The translations under genes and the position numbers were made by a program. Below, one piece after another: positions 1 to 9,246 of a DNA stretch of 64,000 bases. The stretch lies in NCBI RefSeq assembly GCF_001578185.1, contig NZ_CP011008.1, positions 2,384,001 to 2,448,000 of the forward strand, in the 5' to 3' direction. The first letter of the stretch is position 1, and the number at the start of each line of letters is the position of its first letter. The notes below the pieces were generated by a model. The model saw only the letters and a program-made list of their open reading frames with translations. It was not told the DNA's origin and searched no databases. The DNA is from Peribacillus simplex (GTDB lineage Bacteria > Bacillota > Bacilli > Bacillales > DSM-1321).

Positions 1-1
1 T

Positions 2-424
2 TCAGCAAGTACCCATCCAACAGAAAAAATGCAAAAGATCATTCAATCTTTCGTTAAAGTTTTTGACCTCTATAAACCACACATCTCAGTTTTCTATCAA
101 GAAAGCATTTACTTAAAACCACCTTATGTAGAAGCAATCAAAAAAAAACGTCAAATATATAAAGAAATTATTTTTTCCGTCATCAAAGAAGGCATTGACA
201 AGGGAGTGTTCCGCAGCGAATTACCGGTTGAAATTACCGGGATGTCGATTCTGGGCATGGTGAACTGGTCCTACAAATGGTACAAAAGGGACGGCGGAAA
301 AACCATAGATGAAATTGGTGATATTTACGTAGATTTAATTCTGCAGGCACTATTGACGGATAAACAAAAAGAAGAGGAAATAACCCGGCCATTTTTACTG
401 AAAAACCAATTGGTTGTGGATTAA
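2..424 (+). CDS. TetR/AcrR family regulator, C-terminal part (5' end outside window)
   Basis: The reading frame is open to the left window edge, so the first methionine in view (position 29) is probably internal and the DNA-binding N-terminus lies outside. The visible ~140 residues are helical and look like a TetR C-terminal ligand/dimer domain. A near-palindrome of TetR-operator type lies just downstream, before the acyl-CoA operon, which suggests that this gene represses itself or the operon. Assignment to TetR rests on general resemblance and context because the helix-turn-helix is not visible. Confidence 0.7.
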   Translation, partial: SASTHPTEKMQKIIQSFVKVFDLYKPHISVFYQESIYLKPPYVEAIKKKRQIYKEIIFSVIKEGIDKGVFRSELPVEITGMSILGMVNWSYKWYKRDGGKTIDEIGDIYVDLILQALLTDKQKEEEITRPFLLKNQLVVD

Positions 425-445
425 ACAGTAAAACCTGAATTGTAC

Positions 446-463
446 AGACCAACTAGTCGGTCT
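446..463. promoter_or_regulatory. Probable TetR-family operator upstream of the yng operon
   Basis: An 18-bp near-palindrome, AGACCAACTAGTCGGTCT, has one mismatched pair. It sits 22 bp before the acyl-CoA dehydrogenase start and right after the TetR-like gene. The shape and the ACTAGT centre are typical of TetR-family operators. Binding is inferred. Confidence 0.6.
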
Positions 464-485
464 TAATAGAAAGGGGAATGAACAA

Positions 486-1628
486 ATGGATTTCTCACTT
501 ACGAAAGAACAACAGATGATTAAGGAAATGGTTAGGGAATTTGCTGAAAAGGAAATTAAACCAATTGCCATAGAATTGGATGCAAAGTCCATGTTTGCGG
601 AGGATGCATTCAAAAAAATGGGGAAACTCGGGTTGCTTGGAATTCCGTTCCCTGAAGAATATGGCGGCTCGGGTGGAGATACGATTTCGTATGCCATTGC
701 AGTTGAAGAGGTTGGCAAGGCATGCGGAGGAACCGGTTTAAGCTATGCAGCAGCCGTTTCACTTGGGGCAAGTCCAATTTACTATTTTGGAACCGAAGAA
801 CAGAAGCAAAAATATCTGGTTCCAATCACGACCGGTGAAACTTTGGCAGCTTTCGGGTTGACAGAGCCTAATGCGGGTTCGGATGCTGGCGGTACGAAAA
901 CAACTGCCGTATTAGAAGGTGATGAATATGTGATTAACGGCGAGAAAACATGGATAACAAATGCCAGCTATTCAAGAACCATCACCGTTACCGCTGTATC
1001 GGGCAAAGATTCCAGGGGCAAGAACATCATCTCCGCATTCATCGTGCCAACGGATACCCCTGGGCTTACGATCAATAGCAATTATGAAAAAATGGGAGTT
1101 CGGGCTTCCAATACGTGTGAAATCATTCTTGAAAATGTACGTGTACCAAAGCAGAATTTATTGGGAGATCCAGACAAAGGGTTCAAACAATTTTTATTCA
1201 CGCTGGATGGCGGAAGGATTTCAATTGCAGCTTTGGCTGTAGGCATTGCACAGGCAGCCTTTGATAAGGCTCTAGCTTTTTCAAAAGAGCGCATTCAATT
1301 TGGTAAATCCATTTCAAGTTTTCAGGCGATTCAATTCAAGCTTGCAGATATGGCAATGGAAATTGAATTGGCAAGGAACATGGTCTATAAGGCGGCATGG
1401 TTAAAAGACAATAAAAAACCTTTTGCAAAGGAAGCGGCTTACGCCAAGCTTTTTGCAAGTGAGACCGCGTTCAGGGCCAGCAATCAAGCGATTCAAATAC
1501 ATGGCGGTTCTGGATACATGCGTGAATATGAAGTGGAGCGCTATTTAAGAGATGCTAAGTTATTGGAAATCGGGGAAGGCACATCCGAAATTCAAAGGAT
1601 CGTAATCGCCAGACAATTAGGCTGTTAA
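486..1628 (+). CDS. yngJ: Acyl-CoA dehydrogenase (YngJ-like)
   Basis: This is a 380-residue, full-length FAD-dependent acyl-CoA dehydrogenase that would form the alpha-beta double bond in an acyl-CoA. N-terminal, middle ([13 protein letters not shown]) and C-terminal helical domains are all visible. The C-terminal motif [10 protein letters not shown] puts a Glu at residue 364, the catalytic-base position of MCAD/butyryl-CoA type enzymes; isovaleryl-CoA dehydrogenases usually have a small residue there. The start follows AAGGGG. It is first in an operon whose order matches B. subtilis yngJ-I-H-HB-G-F-E. Context suggests a branched-chain (leucine) role, but the exact substrate is not proven. 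Confidence 0.93.
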   Translation: MDFSLTKEQQMIKEMVREFAEKEIKPIAIELDAKSMFAEDAFKKMGKLGLLGIPFPEEYGGSGGDTISYAIAVEEVGKACGGTGLSYAAAVSLGASPIYYFGTEEQKQKYLVPITTGETLAAFGLTEPNAGSDAGGTKTTAVLEGDEYVINGEKTWITNASYSRTITVTAVSGKDSRGKNIISAFIVPTDTPGLTINSNYEKMGVRASNTCEIILENVRVPKQNLLGDPDKGFKQFLFTLDGGRISIAALAVGIAQAAFDKALAFSKERIQFGKSISSFQAIQFKLADMAMEIELARNMVYKAAWLKDNKKPFAKEAAYAKLFASETAFRASNQAIQIHGGSGYMREYEVERYLRDAKLLEIGEGTSEIQRIVIARQLGC

Positions 1629-1741
1629 TCTTTTCGGAACGAAAATGAACAATGATGCTTTGGTTCAATCAGATGTGAAGCAGATATTATCCATACAGCA
1701 AAAAGCGTTCATTCTTACTTTTATTTGATAGGAGGAGTTTG

Positions 1742-3388
1742 ATGTCCGATTTGCTAGATGTTACTATCGGAAAACTGCTTGAAAAGAAAGCTGAACAATA
1801 TGGTGATAATGAAGCGGTGGTTTACCATGAACTTGGCCTTCGTCATTCGTATCGCGAATTTGAAAAGATTTGCCGAAAGGCGGCCCGGGGGTTCATGGCA
1901 CTCGATATTAAAAAAGGGGAACATATCGCCATTTGGGCGTCCAATAAACCAGAATGGCTTATATCCCAATTTTCGACAGCGAAAATGGGCGGGGTGCTGG
2001 TAACGGTCAATACCAATTACCGTACAAGTGAACTGGAATACCTGCTTAAGCAATCGGATTCGACGACGATAATCCTGATGGAACAATATAAGGATCATTC
2101 CTATATAGATACGTTGTATGAAATTGTACCTGAATTGAAAAATGCCGAACCAGGAAAATTACAATCTGAGAAACTGCCAAAATTGAAAAATATCATCGTT
2201 TTGGGTGAAACGCGTTATCCTGGCACGTTTTCGTGGGATGAAGTCATTAGCGGGAGCGAATCCGTTTCGGAAGAGTTGCTGGACCTGAGGATGGGGGAAT
2301 TGTCTTCCAGTGATGTGATTAATATGCAATATACATCTGGAACGACAGGATTTCCAAAAGGAGTGATGTTGACGCATTCAAACTTGGTCAACAACGGCTT
2401 GAATGTTGCGGAATGCATGAAGCTTACAAAGGATGACCGGCTTTGCATCCCCGTTCCGTTTTTTCATTGTTTCGGCTGTTCCCTTGGTACGATGGCCTCC
2501 GTTACTGTAGGGGCAACGATGGTGCCTATTGTGGAATTTAATCCACGTGTAGTCCTACAGACCGTTGAAGCAGAAAAATGTACGGGGCTCCACGGTGTAC
2601 CTACGATGTTCATCGCCGAACTTAATCTCGATGACTTCGACCAGTATGATTTACGTTCGTTACGGACTGGAATCATGGCAGGCTCCACGTGCCCGATCGA
2701 AGTCATGAAAAGCGTGGTGAATAAGATGGGGATCTCTGAAATTACGATTACTTATGGTCAAACGGAATCATCTCCAGGAATTACGATGACAAGAACGGAC
2801 GACCCAATCGAACTTCGTGTTTCCTCAGTGGGAAGAGCATTGCCGAAAGTGGAAGTGAAAATTCTCGATCCGGCTACTGGAGCAGAGGTCCCACGGGGCA
2901 AACAGGGGGAACTCTGTTCAAGAGGATACCATGTAATGAAGGGGTATTATAATAACCCGGAAGCAACTGAACAGGCGATTGACCGGGAAGGCTGGCTACA
3001 TACGGGAGATTTAGCGGTGATGGACGAGAATGGTTATTGCATGATAACAGGCAGGTTGAAAGATATGATCATTCGCGGGGGGGAAAATATTTATCCTCGT
3101 GAGATAGAAGAATTCCTCTATCAACATCCTGCAATTGTCGATGTCCAGGTACTCGGTGTCCCAGATCGGAAGTATGGGGAAGAGGTAGCGGCATGGATCA
3201 TTTTGAAACCGGGAGAAAACCTGACGGAGAAAGAACTGACAGAATATTGCAAAGGGAAGATATCATTTCATAAAATTCCCCGTTACATTCAATTTACCGA
3301 TGCATATCCAATGACTGCATCCGGAAAGATCCAAAAGTATAAGCTTCGGCAACAAACTCTTGACCTACTATCTGAACGCACTAAATAA
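1742..3388 (+). CDS. yngI: Acyl-CoA synthetase, AMP-binding family (YngI-like)
   Basis: This 548-residue ANL-superfamily ligase activates a carboxylic acid with ATP and CoA. The P-loop-like motif YTSGTTGFPKG, the YGQTE motif and the hinge motif GRLKDMIIRGGENIYP are visible, and the C-terminal catalytic lysine lies in TASGKIQKYKL. The ATG at 1742 was chosen over a TTG one codon upstream because GGAGGAG lies four bases before it. It is separated from the dehydrogenase by about 110 bp and followed 12 bp later by the biotin carboxylase. It probably feeds a branched-chain or medium-chain acid, or acetoacetate, into or out of the pathway. Confidence 0.92.
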   Translation: MSDLLDVTIGKLLEKKAEQYGDNEAVVYHELGLRHSYREFEKICRKAARGFMALDIKKGEHIAIWASNKPEWLISQFSTAKMGGVLVTVNTNYRTSELEYLLKQSDSTTIILMEQYKDHSYIDTLYEIVPELKNAEPGKLQSEKLPKLKNIIVLGETRYPGTFSWDEVISGSESVSEELLDLRMGELSSSDVINMQYTSGTTGFPKGVMLTHSNLVNNGLNVAECMKLTKDDRLCIPVPFFHCFGCSLGTMASVTVGATMVPIVEFNPRVVLQTVEAEKCTGLHGVPTMFIAELNLDDFDQYDLRSLRTGIMAGSTCPIEVMKSVVNKMGISEITITYGQTESSPGITMTRTDDPIELRVSSVGRALPKVEVKILDPATGAEVPRGKQGELCSRGYHVMKGYYNNPEATEQAIDREGWLHTGDLAVMDENGYCMITGRLKDMIIRGGENIYPREIEEFLYQHPAIVDVQVLGVPDRKYGEEVAAWIILKPGENLTEKELTEYCKGKISFHKIPRYIQFTDAYPMTASGKIQKYKLRQQTLDLLSERTK

Positions 3389-3400
3389 GGAGGATACCGA

Positions 3401-4750
3401 ATGATTCGAAAAATTCTTATCGCAAATAGAGGAGAAATAGCATCACGTATTATTCGTACATGCAAGAAGTTGGGAATACTTACTGTCGCCGTCCATTCGG
3501 AAGCAGATTCGGATTCGCCATTTGTGAAATTGGCAGATGAGGCATATTTATTGGGGGGCCCGAGAGTACAGGAAAGCTATTTAAACGTCAATAAGATTTT
3601 GGAAATCGCTAAAGAAACCGGAGTGGAAGCCATTCATCCTGGTTACGGATTTCTTAGTGAAAATGCAGATTTCGCACGTTCATGCGAAGAAGCAGGCTTG
3701 ATATTCATTGGTCCCAAACCAGAGGTCATCCAGCAGATGGGCAATAAAGTCGAAGCACGGAAAAAGATGGAGCAAGCGGGCCTTCCATTGGTGCCAGGAT
3801 TTTCAAGTCCATTAATAGATAGTGCAGAAGCGGCAGCCGTTGCCGAAAGGATTGGATATCCAGTCATGTTAAAAGCAGCAGCAGGCGGCGGGGGAATCGG
3901 CATGCAGGCCGTTGCTAATGAAGAGGAACTTTACAAAGCCTTCGAAGGGAATCAAAAACGTGCTCAATTGTTTTTTGGCAATGGAGATATGTTCATAGAA
4001 AAATTGATTGAGAAGCCTCGTCATATCGAAATTCAGGTATTGGCGGATTCCTTTGGGAATGCTGTTTACTTATGGGAAAGGGAATGCTCCGTTCAAAGGC
4101 GCCACCAGAAGGTCGTGGAAGAGGCTCCCTCTTCTTTCCTTGACGAAGAAACAAGAAACAGGATGGGAATGGCTGCTGTGAAAGCGGTAAAATCCATTGG
4201 TTATAGCAATGCAGGCACCCTCGAATTTTTAGTTGATGCGGATAAAAATTTTTATTTCCTGGAAATGAATACACGCCTACAAGTTGAGCATCCTGTCACC
4301 GAAGAAATTACGGGACTGGATTTAGTCGAACAGCAAATAAAAGTCGCGTCAGGCAACAAACTGGAATTCACTCAAGCAGAGATTAAAAAGGATGGACATT
4401 CCATTGAAGTGCGAATATATGCTGAAGATCCGAAAACCTTCTTTCCAGCACCGGGGAGAATCACCAGCATGGAACTTCCGGAAGGTGAAGGGATCCGTCA
4501 TGAATTGGCGGTTCATGGAACTTCCGTCGTATCCCATTTTTATGATCCGATGATCGCCAAATTGGTAGTGAGCGGCGATTCGAGGAATAAAACGATCAAG
4601 AGATTAATAGAAGCGCTGGCAAACTATAAAATAGAAGGAATTAAAACAAACCTTCCTTTGCTGATGGAAATAATTTCTCATGAAGCTTTTTCCCAAGGAG
4701 ATACGACTACGGATTTCATTGCGAAATATATTAAAAAATTGACTGTATAA
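3401..4750 (+). CDS. yngH: Acyl-CoA carboxylase, biotin carboxylase subunit (YngH-like)
   Basis: This 449-residue ATP-grasp enzyme carboxylates biotin on its carrier protein using ATP and bicarbonate. The N-terminal motif ILIANRGEIASRIIR, the glycine-rich ATP loop KAAAGGGGIGM, the ERDCS-like motif WERECSVQRRHQK and the EMNTRLQVEHPVTE motif are all present. RBS AAGGAGG precedes the ATG. The biotin carrier and the carboxyltransferase are encoded separately downstream. Together they resemble a 3-methylcrotonyl-CoA-type carboxylase, and a propionyl-CoA-type substrate cannot be excluded. Confidence 0.95.
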   Translation: MIRKILIANRGEIASRIIRTCKKLGILTVAVHSEADSDSPFVKLADEAYLLGGPRVQESYLNVNKILEIAKETGVEAIHPGYGFLSENADFARSCEEAGLIFIGPKPEVIQQMGNKVEARKKMEQAGLPLVPGFSSPLIDSAEAAAVAERIGYPVMLKAAAGGGGIGMQAVANEEELYKAFEGNQKRAQLFFGNGDMFIEKLIEKPRHIEIQVLADSFGNAVYLWERECSVQRRHQKVVEEAPSSFLDEETRNRMGMAAVKAVKSIGYSNAGTLEFLVDADKNFYFLEMNTRLQVEHPVTEEITGLDLVEQQIKVASGNKLEFTQAEIKKDGHSIEVRIYAEDPKTFFPAPGRITSMELPEGEGIRHELAVHGTSVVSHFYDPMIAKLVVSGDSRNKTIKRLIEALANYKIEGIKTNLPLLMEIISHEAFSQGDTTTDFIAKYIKKLTV

Positions 4751-4788
4751 CGCATATTTTAAAACATAATGATCAGGAGGAATGTAAG

Positions 4789-5001
4789 ATGGCAGATTTA
4801 AAGGCAAGCATGGCAGGAAGCGTTTGGAAAATCGTAGCGAACGAGGGGCAAAGTGTTACCGACGGACAGGACATCATTATCTTGGAATCCATGAAAATGG
4901 AAATCCCCATTGCAGCTGAGGAAGCTGGCACCATCAAAGAACTTAAAGTGAATGAAGGGGATTTTGTAAATGAAGGCGACATATTGGCCGTCATTGAATA
5001 A
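4789..5001 (+). CDS. yngHB: Mini biotin carboxyl carrier protein (YngHB-like)
   Basis: A 70-residue protein that is essentially one biotinyl/lipoyl domain. Lys36 in ESMKMEI is the expected biotinylation site; most acetyl-CoA carboxylase carriers have EAMKM, and the Ser form is typical of this stand-alone family. RBS AGGAGG lies ahead of the ATG. It shuttles carboxybiotin between the biotin carboxylase upstream and the carboxyltransferase downstream. Confidence 0.93.
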   Translation: MADLKASMAGSVWKIVANEGQSVTDGQDIIILESMKMEIPIAAEEAGTIKELKVNEGDFVNEGDILAVIE

Positions 5002-5018
5002 AGGGACGGAGGGGTAAG

Positions 5019-5918
5019 ATGAACTGGCCTGAAAAAGTGACAATTAAGGAAGTTGGACCGCGTGATGGGCTGCAAAATGAAAAGGTCATTATACCTACGC
5101 AAAGCAAAATGGATTGGATCGATCAGCTCTCTGATACTGGATTATCTTATATAGAGGTGACTTCTTTCGTACATCCAAAATGGATTCCCCAATTGAGTGA
5201 TGCGGCCCTTGTGGCTAAGGGAATAAAGCGTAATCCCGGGACCACATATGCGGCCCTTGTACCCAATCAAAGGGGTCTGGAATCGGCCCTTGAAGCCAAT
5301 ATCGATGAAATTTCCGTGTTCATGTCATCCAGTGAAACCCATAATCTTAAAAATATCAATAAATCGATTTCCGATACCTTTCCAATAATGAAGGATGTCA
5401 TCGGGACTGCAGCAAAAAGCGGGAAAACGGTTAGGGGCTATGTTTCAACCGTTTTCGGCTGTCCTTATGAAGGGGAGGTTTCGTCCGAACAGGTTTTCCG
5501 TGTTTGTGATCAACTATTTGACTTCGGAATCAGTGAGGTCTCATTGGGTGATACAATTGGGGTCGCGTCACCAAGACAGGTTGCCTTGTTCCTTGAACAG
5601 GCTGTAAAAAGATATGATATAAGCCGAATTGCCCTCCATTTTCATGATACAAGTGGCATGGCACTCGCAAATGTACTCCAATCACTGGAATATGGAGTGG
5701 ACACTTTCGACTCTTCTCTCGGTGGTTTGGGAGGATGCCCATATGCACCAGGTGCGAGCGGCAATGTGGCTACGGATGACCTGATTCATATGCTACATAA
5801 AATGGGAATTCACACGGGAATCAATCAAGAAAAACTAATGAAGGCTGCGTCCATTATGCAAAGCTTTTTGGAAAAACCATTGCCTAGCCATCAGATGGCT
5901 GTATATAACGCGCAATAA
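5019..5918 (+). CDS. yngG: Hydroxymethylglutaryl-CoA lyase (YngG-like)
   Basis: This 299-residue TIM-barrel enzyme cleaves HMG-CoA to acetyl-CoA and acetoacetate, the last step of leucine breakdown. Visible family motifs are the N-terminal EVGPRDGLQNE (catalytic Arg/Asp and metal ligand), HFHDTSG near residue 208 (metal-binding His pair) and the signature GGLGGCPYAPGASGN with its active-site Cys. RBS is GGAGGGG. It lies 17 bp after the biotin carrier, and its presence is the strongest sign that the operon works on leucine or isovalerate carbon. Confidence 0.94.
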   Translation: MNWPEKVTIKEVGPRDGLQNEKVIIPTQSKMDWIDQLSDTGLSYIEVTSFVHPKWIPQLSDAALVAKGIKRNPGTTYAALVPNQRGLESALEANIDEISVFMSSSETHNLKNINKSISDTFPIMKDVIGTAAKSGKTVRGYVSTVFGCPYEGEVSSEQVFRVCDQLFDFGISEVSLGDTIGVASPRQVALFLEQAVKRYDISRIALHFHDTSGMALANVLQSLEYGVDTFDSSLGGLGGCPYAPGASGNVATDDLIHMLHKMGIHTGINQEKLMKAASIMQSFLEKPLPSHQMAVYNAQ

Positions 5919-5937
5919 GTTGAATTGAGGTGAAACG

Positions 5938-6720
5938 ATGACTTCATTAGTAGAGATCAGTCATGATGCCAAGGGAATTGCCATCGTGACTTTGAATCGG
6001 CCGGATGCTGCCAATGCATTATCCACCGAATTGCTTCATTGCTTATTCGAAGGGCTGGATGAACTGAAAAGAGAGTCCAATTTACGAACCGTCATTTTAA
6101 CGGGAGCTGGGGAAAAGGCGTTTTGTGCAGGTGCGGATCTTAAGGAACGGGCTGGGATGAATGATGATAAAGTCAAGGAGACAGTCAAACTGATTGGTGA
6201 CACGATTACGGCTGTAGAAAACCTTCCAGTCCCAGTAATCGCTGCAATTAACGGCCCGGCTTTTGGAGGAGGGCTGGAGCTGGCGCTGGCCTGTGACATA
6301 CGAATCGCATCGGAAACGGCAAAGATGGGACTAACAGAAACGGCATTAGGAATCATCCCAGGCGCCGGCGGTACTCAACGCCTGCCCCGTATAGTCGGAA
6401 TGTCAACGGCGAAAGAACTGATTTATACGGCGAAGAGATTGGACGCAAAAGCGGCACTTGCCATGAAAATCATCAGTCATGTATATCCACCACAACAATT
6501 ACTTGAGGAAGCGAAAAAACTGGCTGGGGAAATTGCGGTCAATGCCCCATTAGCACTCAGGGCAGCAAAAGCGGCGATCAATCAAGGGGCTGATACTAAC
6601 TTGAAAACAGGATTGCAAATTGAAAAAGACTGCTATCAGACAACTTTAAAAACCCGTGACCGACTGGAGGGTCTGTCAGCATTCAAGGAAAAGCGCAAAC
6701 CGGTATTTACGGGTCGATGA
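5938..6720 (+). CDS. yngF: Enoyl-CoA hydratase/isomerase family protein (YngF-like)
   Basis: This 260-residue crotonase-fold protein has the oxyanion-hole segments AFCAGADLKE and NGPAFGGGLELALACD, and the two catalytic-Glu regions of the hydratase family are in place (GLTETALGIIPGAGGTQRLPR). In this operon it most likely hydrates 3-methylglutaconyl-CoA to HMG-CoA. It begins at an ATG after GAGGTGA and its stop overlaps a possible upstream ATG of the next frame. Confidence 0.92.
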   Translation: MTSLVEISHDAKGIAIVTLNRPDAANALSTELLHCLFEGLDELKRESNLRTVILTGAGEKAFCAGADLKERAGMNDDKVKETVKLIGDTITAVENLPVPVIAAINGPAFGGGLELALACDIRIASETAKMGLTETALGIIPGAGGTQRLPRIVGMSTAKELIYTAKRLDAKAALAMKIISHVYPPQQLLEEAKKLAGEIAVNAPLALRAAKAAINQGADTNLKTGLQIEKDCYQTTLKTRDRLEGLSAFKEKRKPVFTGR

Positions 6721-6743
6721 TTTCAATTGAAGGAGGAACATGG

Positions 6744-8273
6744 ATGGTAACGACGGATAAACTAACCGAAACGGTTGAAACGATTAAAAAAGGCGGTTTA
6801 GAAAAATATCATCAAAAAAATGCTGAAAAAGGAAAGCTTTTCGTACGTGAACGGTTAGAGCTGCTTTTTGATGAAGGGGTTGAAATAGAAGACGCTTTCT
6901 TTGCAAATTGTGCCAGTGATGGTCTTCCCGCAGATGGTGTGGTTACAGGTATAGGAAAAATCAATGGTCAGAGGGTCTGTGTCATGGCCAATGATTCGAC
7001 CGTAAAAGCAGGTTCCTGGGGAGCAAGGACCGTCGAGAAAATCATTCGCATTCAGGAAACAGCTGATAAGTTACAGTTGCCCCTCCTTTATTTAGTCGAT
7101 TCTGCCGGGGCTCGAATTACGGATCAAGTAGAAATGTTTCCGGGACGCCGCGGTGCAGGACGAATCTTTTACAACCAAGTAAAGTTATCGGGAAAAGTTC
7201 CGCAAATTTGTCTATTGTTCGGACCATCTGCAGCGGGAGGGGCATATATCCCAGCTTTCTGCGATATTGTCGTAATGGTTGACGGTAATGCATCGATGTA
7301 TTTAGGATCACCGAGAATGGCAGAAATGGTCATTGGCGAAAAGGTTAGCGAAGAGGAAATGGGCGGGGCGAAAATGCATTGTTCTGTTTCAGGATGCGGG
7401 GATGTGCTTGTTAAGTCAGAAGAAGAATCCATCGCGTTTGCACGCCGATACTTAAGCTATTTTCCAGGAAATTATCAAGAAAAGCCTAAAGCCAAAAAGC
7501 CTGAGCTGCCAGCTGAATTCGAAAAAACATTAGAAGAGCTGATTCCAAAAAACCAGAATGCAGCCTTTAATATGTATGACCTGATCGATAGGATTATAGA
7601 CAGGCAATCGTTTTGTGAAATCAAGAAGCTATTTGCCCCCGAATTGATTACTGGGCTTGCAAGGCTAAATGGACAGACGATTGGGATCATAGCCAATCAG
7701 CCGCGTGTCAAGGGAGGCGTCCTTTTCCATGATTCAGCCGATAAGGCGGCCAAGTTCATCAATTTATGTGATGCTTTCCATATACCGCTGTTGTTCCTGG
7801 TGGATATTCCAGGATTCATGATTGGAACGAAGGTCGAACAGGCAGGCATCATTCGCCATGGTGCGAAAATGATTTCGGCCATGAGTGAAGCCACGGTCCC
7901 CAAGATTTCTGTCATCGTCCGAAAAGCTTATGGTGCTGGACTCTACGCGATGGCTGGTCCCGCATTTGAACCGGACTGCGTACTTGCCTTACCGACGGCA
8001 TTGATTGCGGTCATGGGGGCAGAAGCTGCGGTCAATGCAGTCTATGCCAATAAAATCAATGCGATGGAAGCGGAGGATCGCCCAGCATTCATCGAACAGA
8101 AGCGCAATGAATATAATGAAGACATTGATATCTACCGCTTAGCCTCCGAGATGATTGTTGATGGCATCATCCAGCCAAATGACCTGCGTGATGAATTGAG
8201 TGCCCGGTTTGAAGCATATAGCAGTAAACAACTGACATTTACCGATCGTAAACATGGAGTCTATCCAGTCTAA
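6744..8273 (+). CDS. yngE: Acyl-CoA carboxylase, carboxyltransferase subunit (YngE-like)
   Basis: This 509-residue enzyme has two crotonase-like halves, N- and C-terminal carboxyltransferase domains, and moves CO2 from carboxybiotin to an acyl-CoA. Oxyanion glycine motifs GPSAAGGAYIPAF and RKAYGAGLYAMAG are visible. An in-frame ATG at 6717 overlaps the previous stop, but the ATG at 6744 has AAGGAGG seven bases upstream and was chosen. With YngH and YngHB it forms a three-part carboxylase, probably for methylcrotonyl-CoA. It is the last gene before a clear terminator. Confidence 0.93.
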   Translation: MVTTDKLTETVETIKKGGLEKYHQKNAEKGKLFVRERLELLFDEGVEIEDAFFANCASDGLPADGVVTGIGKINGQRVCVMANDSTVKAGSWGARTVEKIIRIQETADKLQLPLLYLVDSAGARITDQVEMFPGRRGAGRIFYNQVKLSGKVPQICLLFGPSAAGGAYIPAFCDIVVMVDGNASMYLGSPRMAEMVIGEKVSEEEMGGAKMHCSVSGCGDVLVKSEEESIAFARRYLSYFPGNYQEKPKAKKPELPAEFEKTLEELIPKNQNAAFNMYDLIDRIIDRQSFCEIKKLFAPELITGLARLNGQTIGIIANQPRVKGGVLFHDSADKAAKFINLCDAFHIPLLFLVDIPGFMIGTKVEQAGIIRHGAKMISAMSEATVPKISVIVRKAYGAGLYAMAGPAFEPDCVLALPTALIAVMGAEAAVNAVYANKINAMEAEDRPAFIEQKRNEYNEDIDIYRLASEMIVDGIIQPNDLRDELSARFEAYSSKQLTFTDRKHGVYPV

Positions 8274-8288
8274 TGAATTCAAGAAACA

Positions 8289-8311
8289 AGCCCGGTCATC
8301 ATGACCGGGCT
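8289..8311 (+). terminator. Terminator of the yng operon
   Basis: An 11-bp perfect stem (AGCCCGGTCAT and its complement) closes on a one-base nominal loop, 15 bp after the yngE stop, and is followed by an AT-rich tract with a weak T run. Confidence 0.75.
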
Positions 8312-8401
8312 ATTTATCATGTATGAAAATAAAATGATTTTTCAAATAATAAGAAAAATTTTCTTATTTAGAGTTGCTAAATCACATAAGGAAGAGTACT
8401 A

Positions 8402-8429
8402 TAATTAGTAATTATTGATTTACTAATTA
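8402..8429. promoter_or_regulatory. Inverted repeat over the nrtR promoter, probable NrtR operator
   Basis: Perfect 10-bp arms TAATTAGTAA and TTACTAATTA are separated by 8 bp, about 40 bp before the nrtR start. The left arm overlaps TATAAT (8400-8405), a good -10 candidate; a possible -35 TTGCTA lies 20 bp upstream, longer than ideal. The placement suits autorepression. That NrtR binds here is an inference. Confidence 0.55.
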
Positions 8430-8466
8430 CTCAATTCATACTTAGTGAAAGAAAGTGAGCGTTGCC

Positions 8467-9231
8467 ATGGTTCAGCAGGAAAAAAAGAAATATATAACTC
8501 CAGATGGATACACAGCAGACATTGCGATCTTTACTATTACTTCGCAGAAAACGGCAGAAAAAGCGCCGCCTGAAATGTTTTTAAAGCTATTGTTAATCAA
8601 ACGTGCGACGAAAGATAAGGAAGGACACCCAAACGTTGAAGGAGATAAATGGGCATTGCCTGGAGGCTTTGTAAATGTCAGGGAGACTGCTTATGAAGCA
8701 GCTAAACGCGAATTAAAAGAAGAAACGGGTGTAGCTGGATTCCATGTCAAGCATTTCGGTGTTTATGACCGCCCAGGACGCGATCCCAGGGGATGGATCA
8801 TATCCAATGCTTTTTACGCCATTGTCCAGGAAGATTTTCTCAATCAAAGAAAAGCGAATGACGATGCAGCTGAGGTTGAATTGTTCACGATACAGGAAGC
8901 GTTACAATTAGAGCTTGCATTTGATCATCATACAATCATTAACGACGCGATGAACTTACTGAAAAAAGAAATGGTGCAAACGACGATAGCCCAAAAATTC
9001 CTGCCGGATGAATTTACACTTTCTGAACTGCAACGGGTGTTGCTAATAGCTAGAGATGATGCAAAAATCAGCGCGGATTCACTTTTTTATGCAAAAGCCC
9101 CTAAACTCCCGTTCTTGGAGAAAGTCTTGGATGAAAAGGGTATCCAGAAGAAAACAAAACGAAATTCGTATCGGCCTTCACAACTTTACCGATTTAATGC
9201 AGAGATTGTCATGGACTCTATTTATTATTAA
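8467..9231 (+). CDS. nrtR: NrtR-type Nudix regulator of NAD metabolism
   Basis: A 254-residue protein with an N-terminal Nudix domain and a C-terminal winged-helix part (around LPDEFTLSELQRVLL). The Nudix box is intact and fits the GX5EX7REUXEEXGU pattern (GFVNVRE, then RELKEETGV). NrtR proteins are ADP-ribose-sensing repressors of NAD genes. The next three genes are all NAD salvage genes, which supports the name. An in-frame GTG at 8455 has no ribosome site, whereas the ATG at 8467 has AAGTGAG eight bases upstream. A catalytic Nudix hydrolase without regulation is the alternative. Confidence 0.82.
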   Translation: MVQQEKKKYITPDGYTADIAIFTITSQKTAEKAPPEMFLKLLLIKRATKDKEGHPNVEGDKWALPGGFVNVRETAYEAAKRELKEETGVAGFHVKHFGVYDRPGRDPRGWIISNAFYAIVQEDFLNQRKANDDAAEVELFTIQEALQLELAFDHHTIINDAMNLLKKEMVQTTIAQKFLPDEFTLSELQRVLLIARDDAKISADSLFYAKAPKLPFLEKVLDEKGIQKKTKRNSYRPSQLYRFNAEIVMDSIYY

Positions 9232-9246
9232 GGGGGAATAGGTGAA

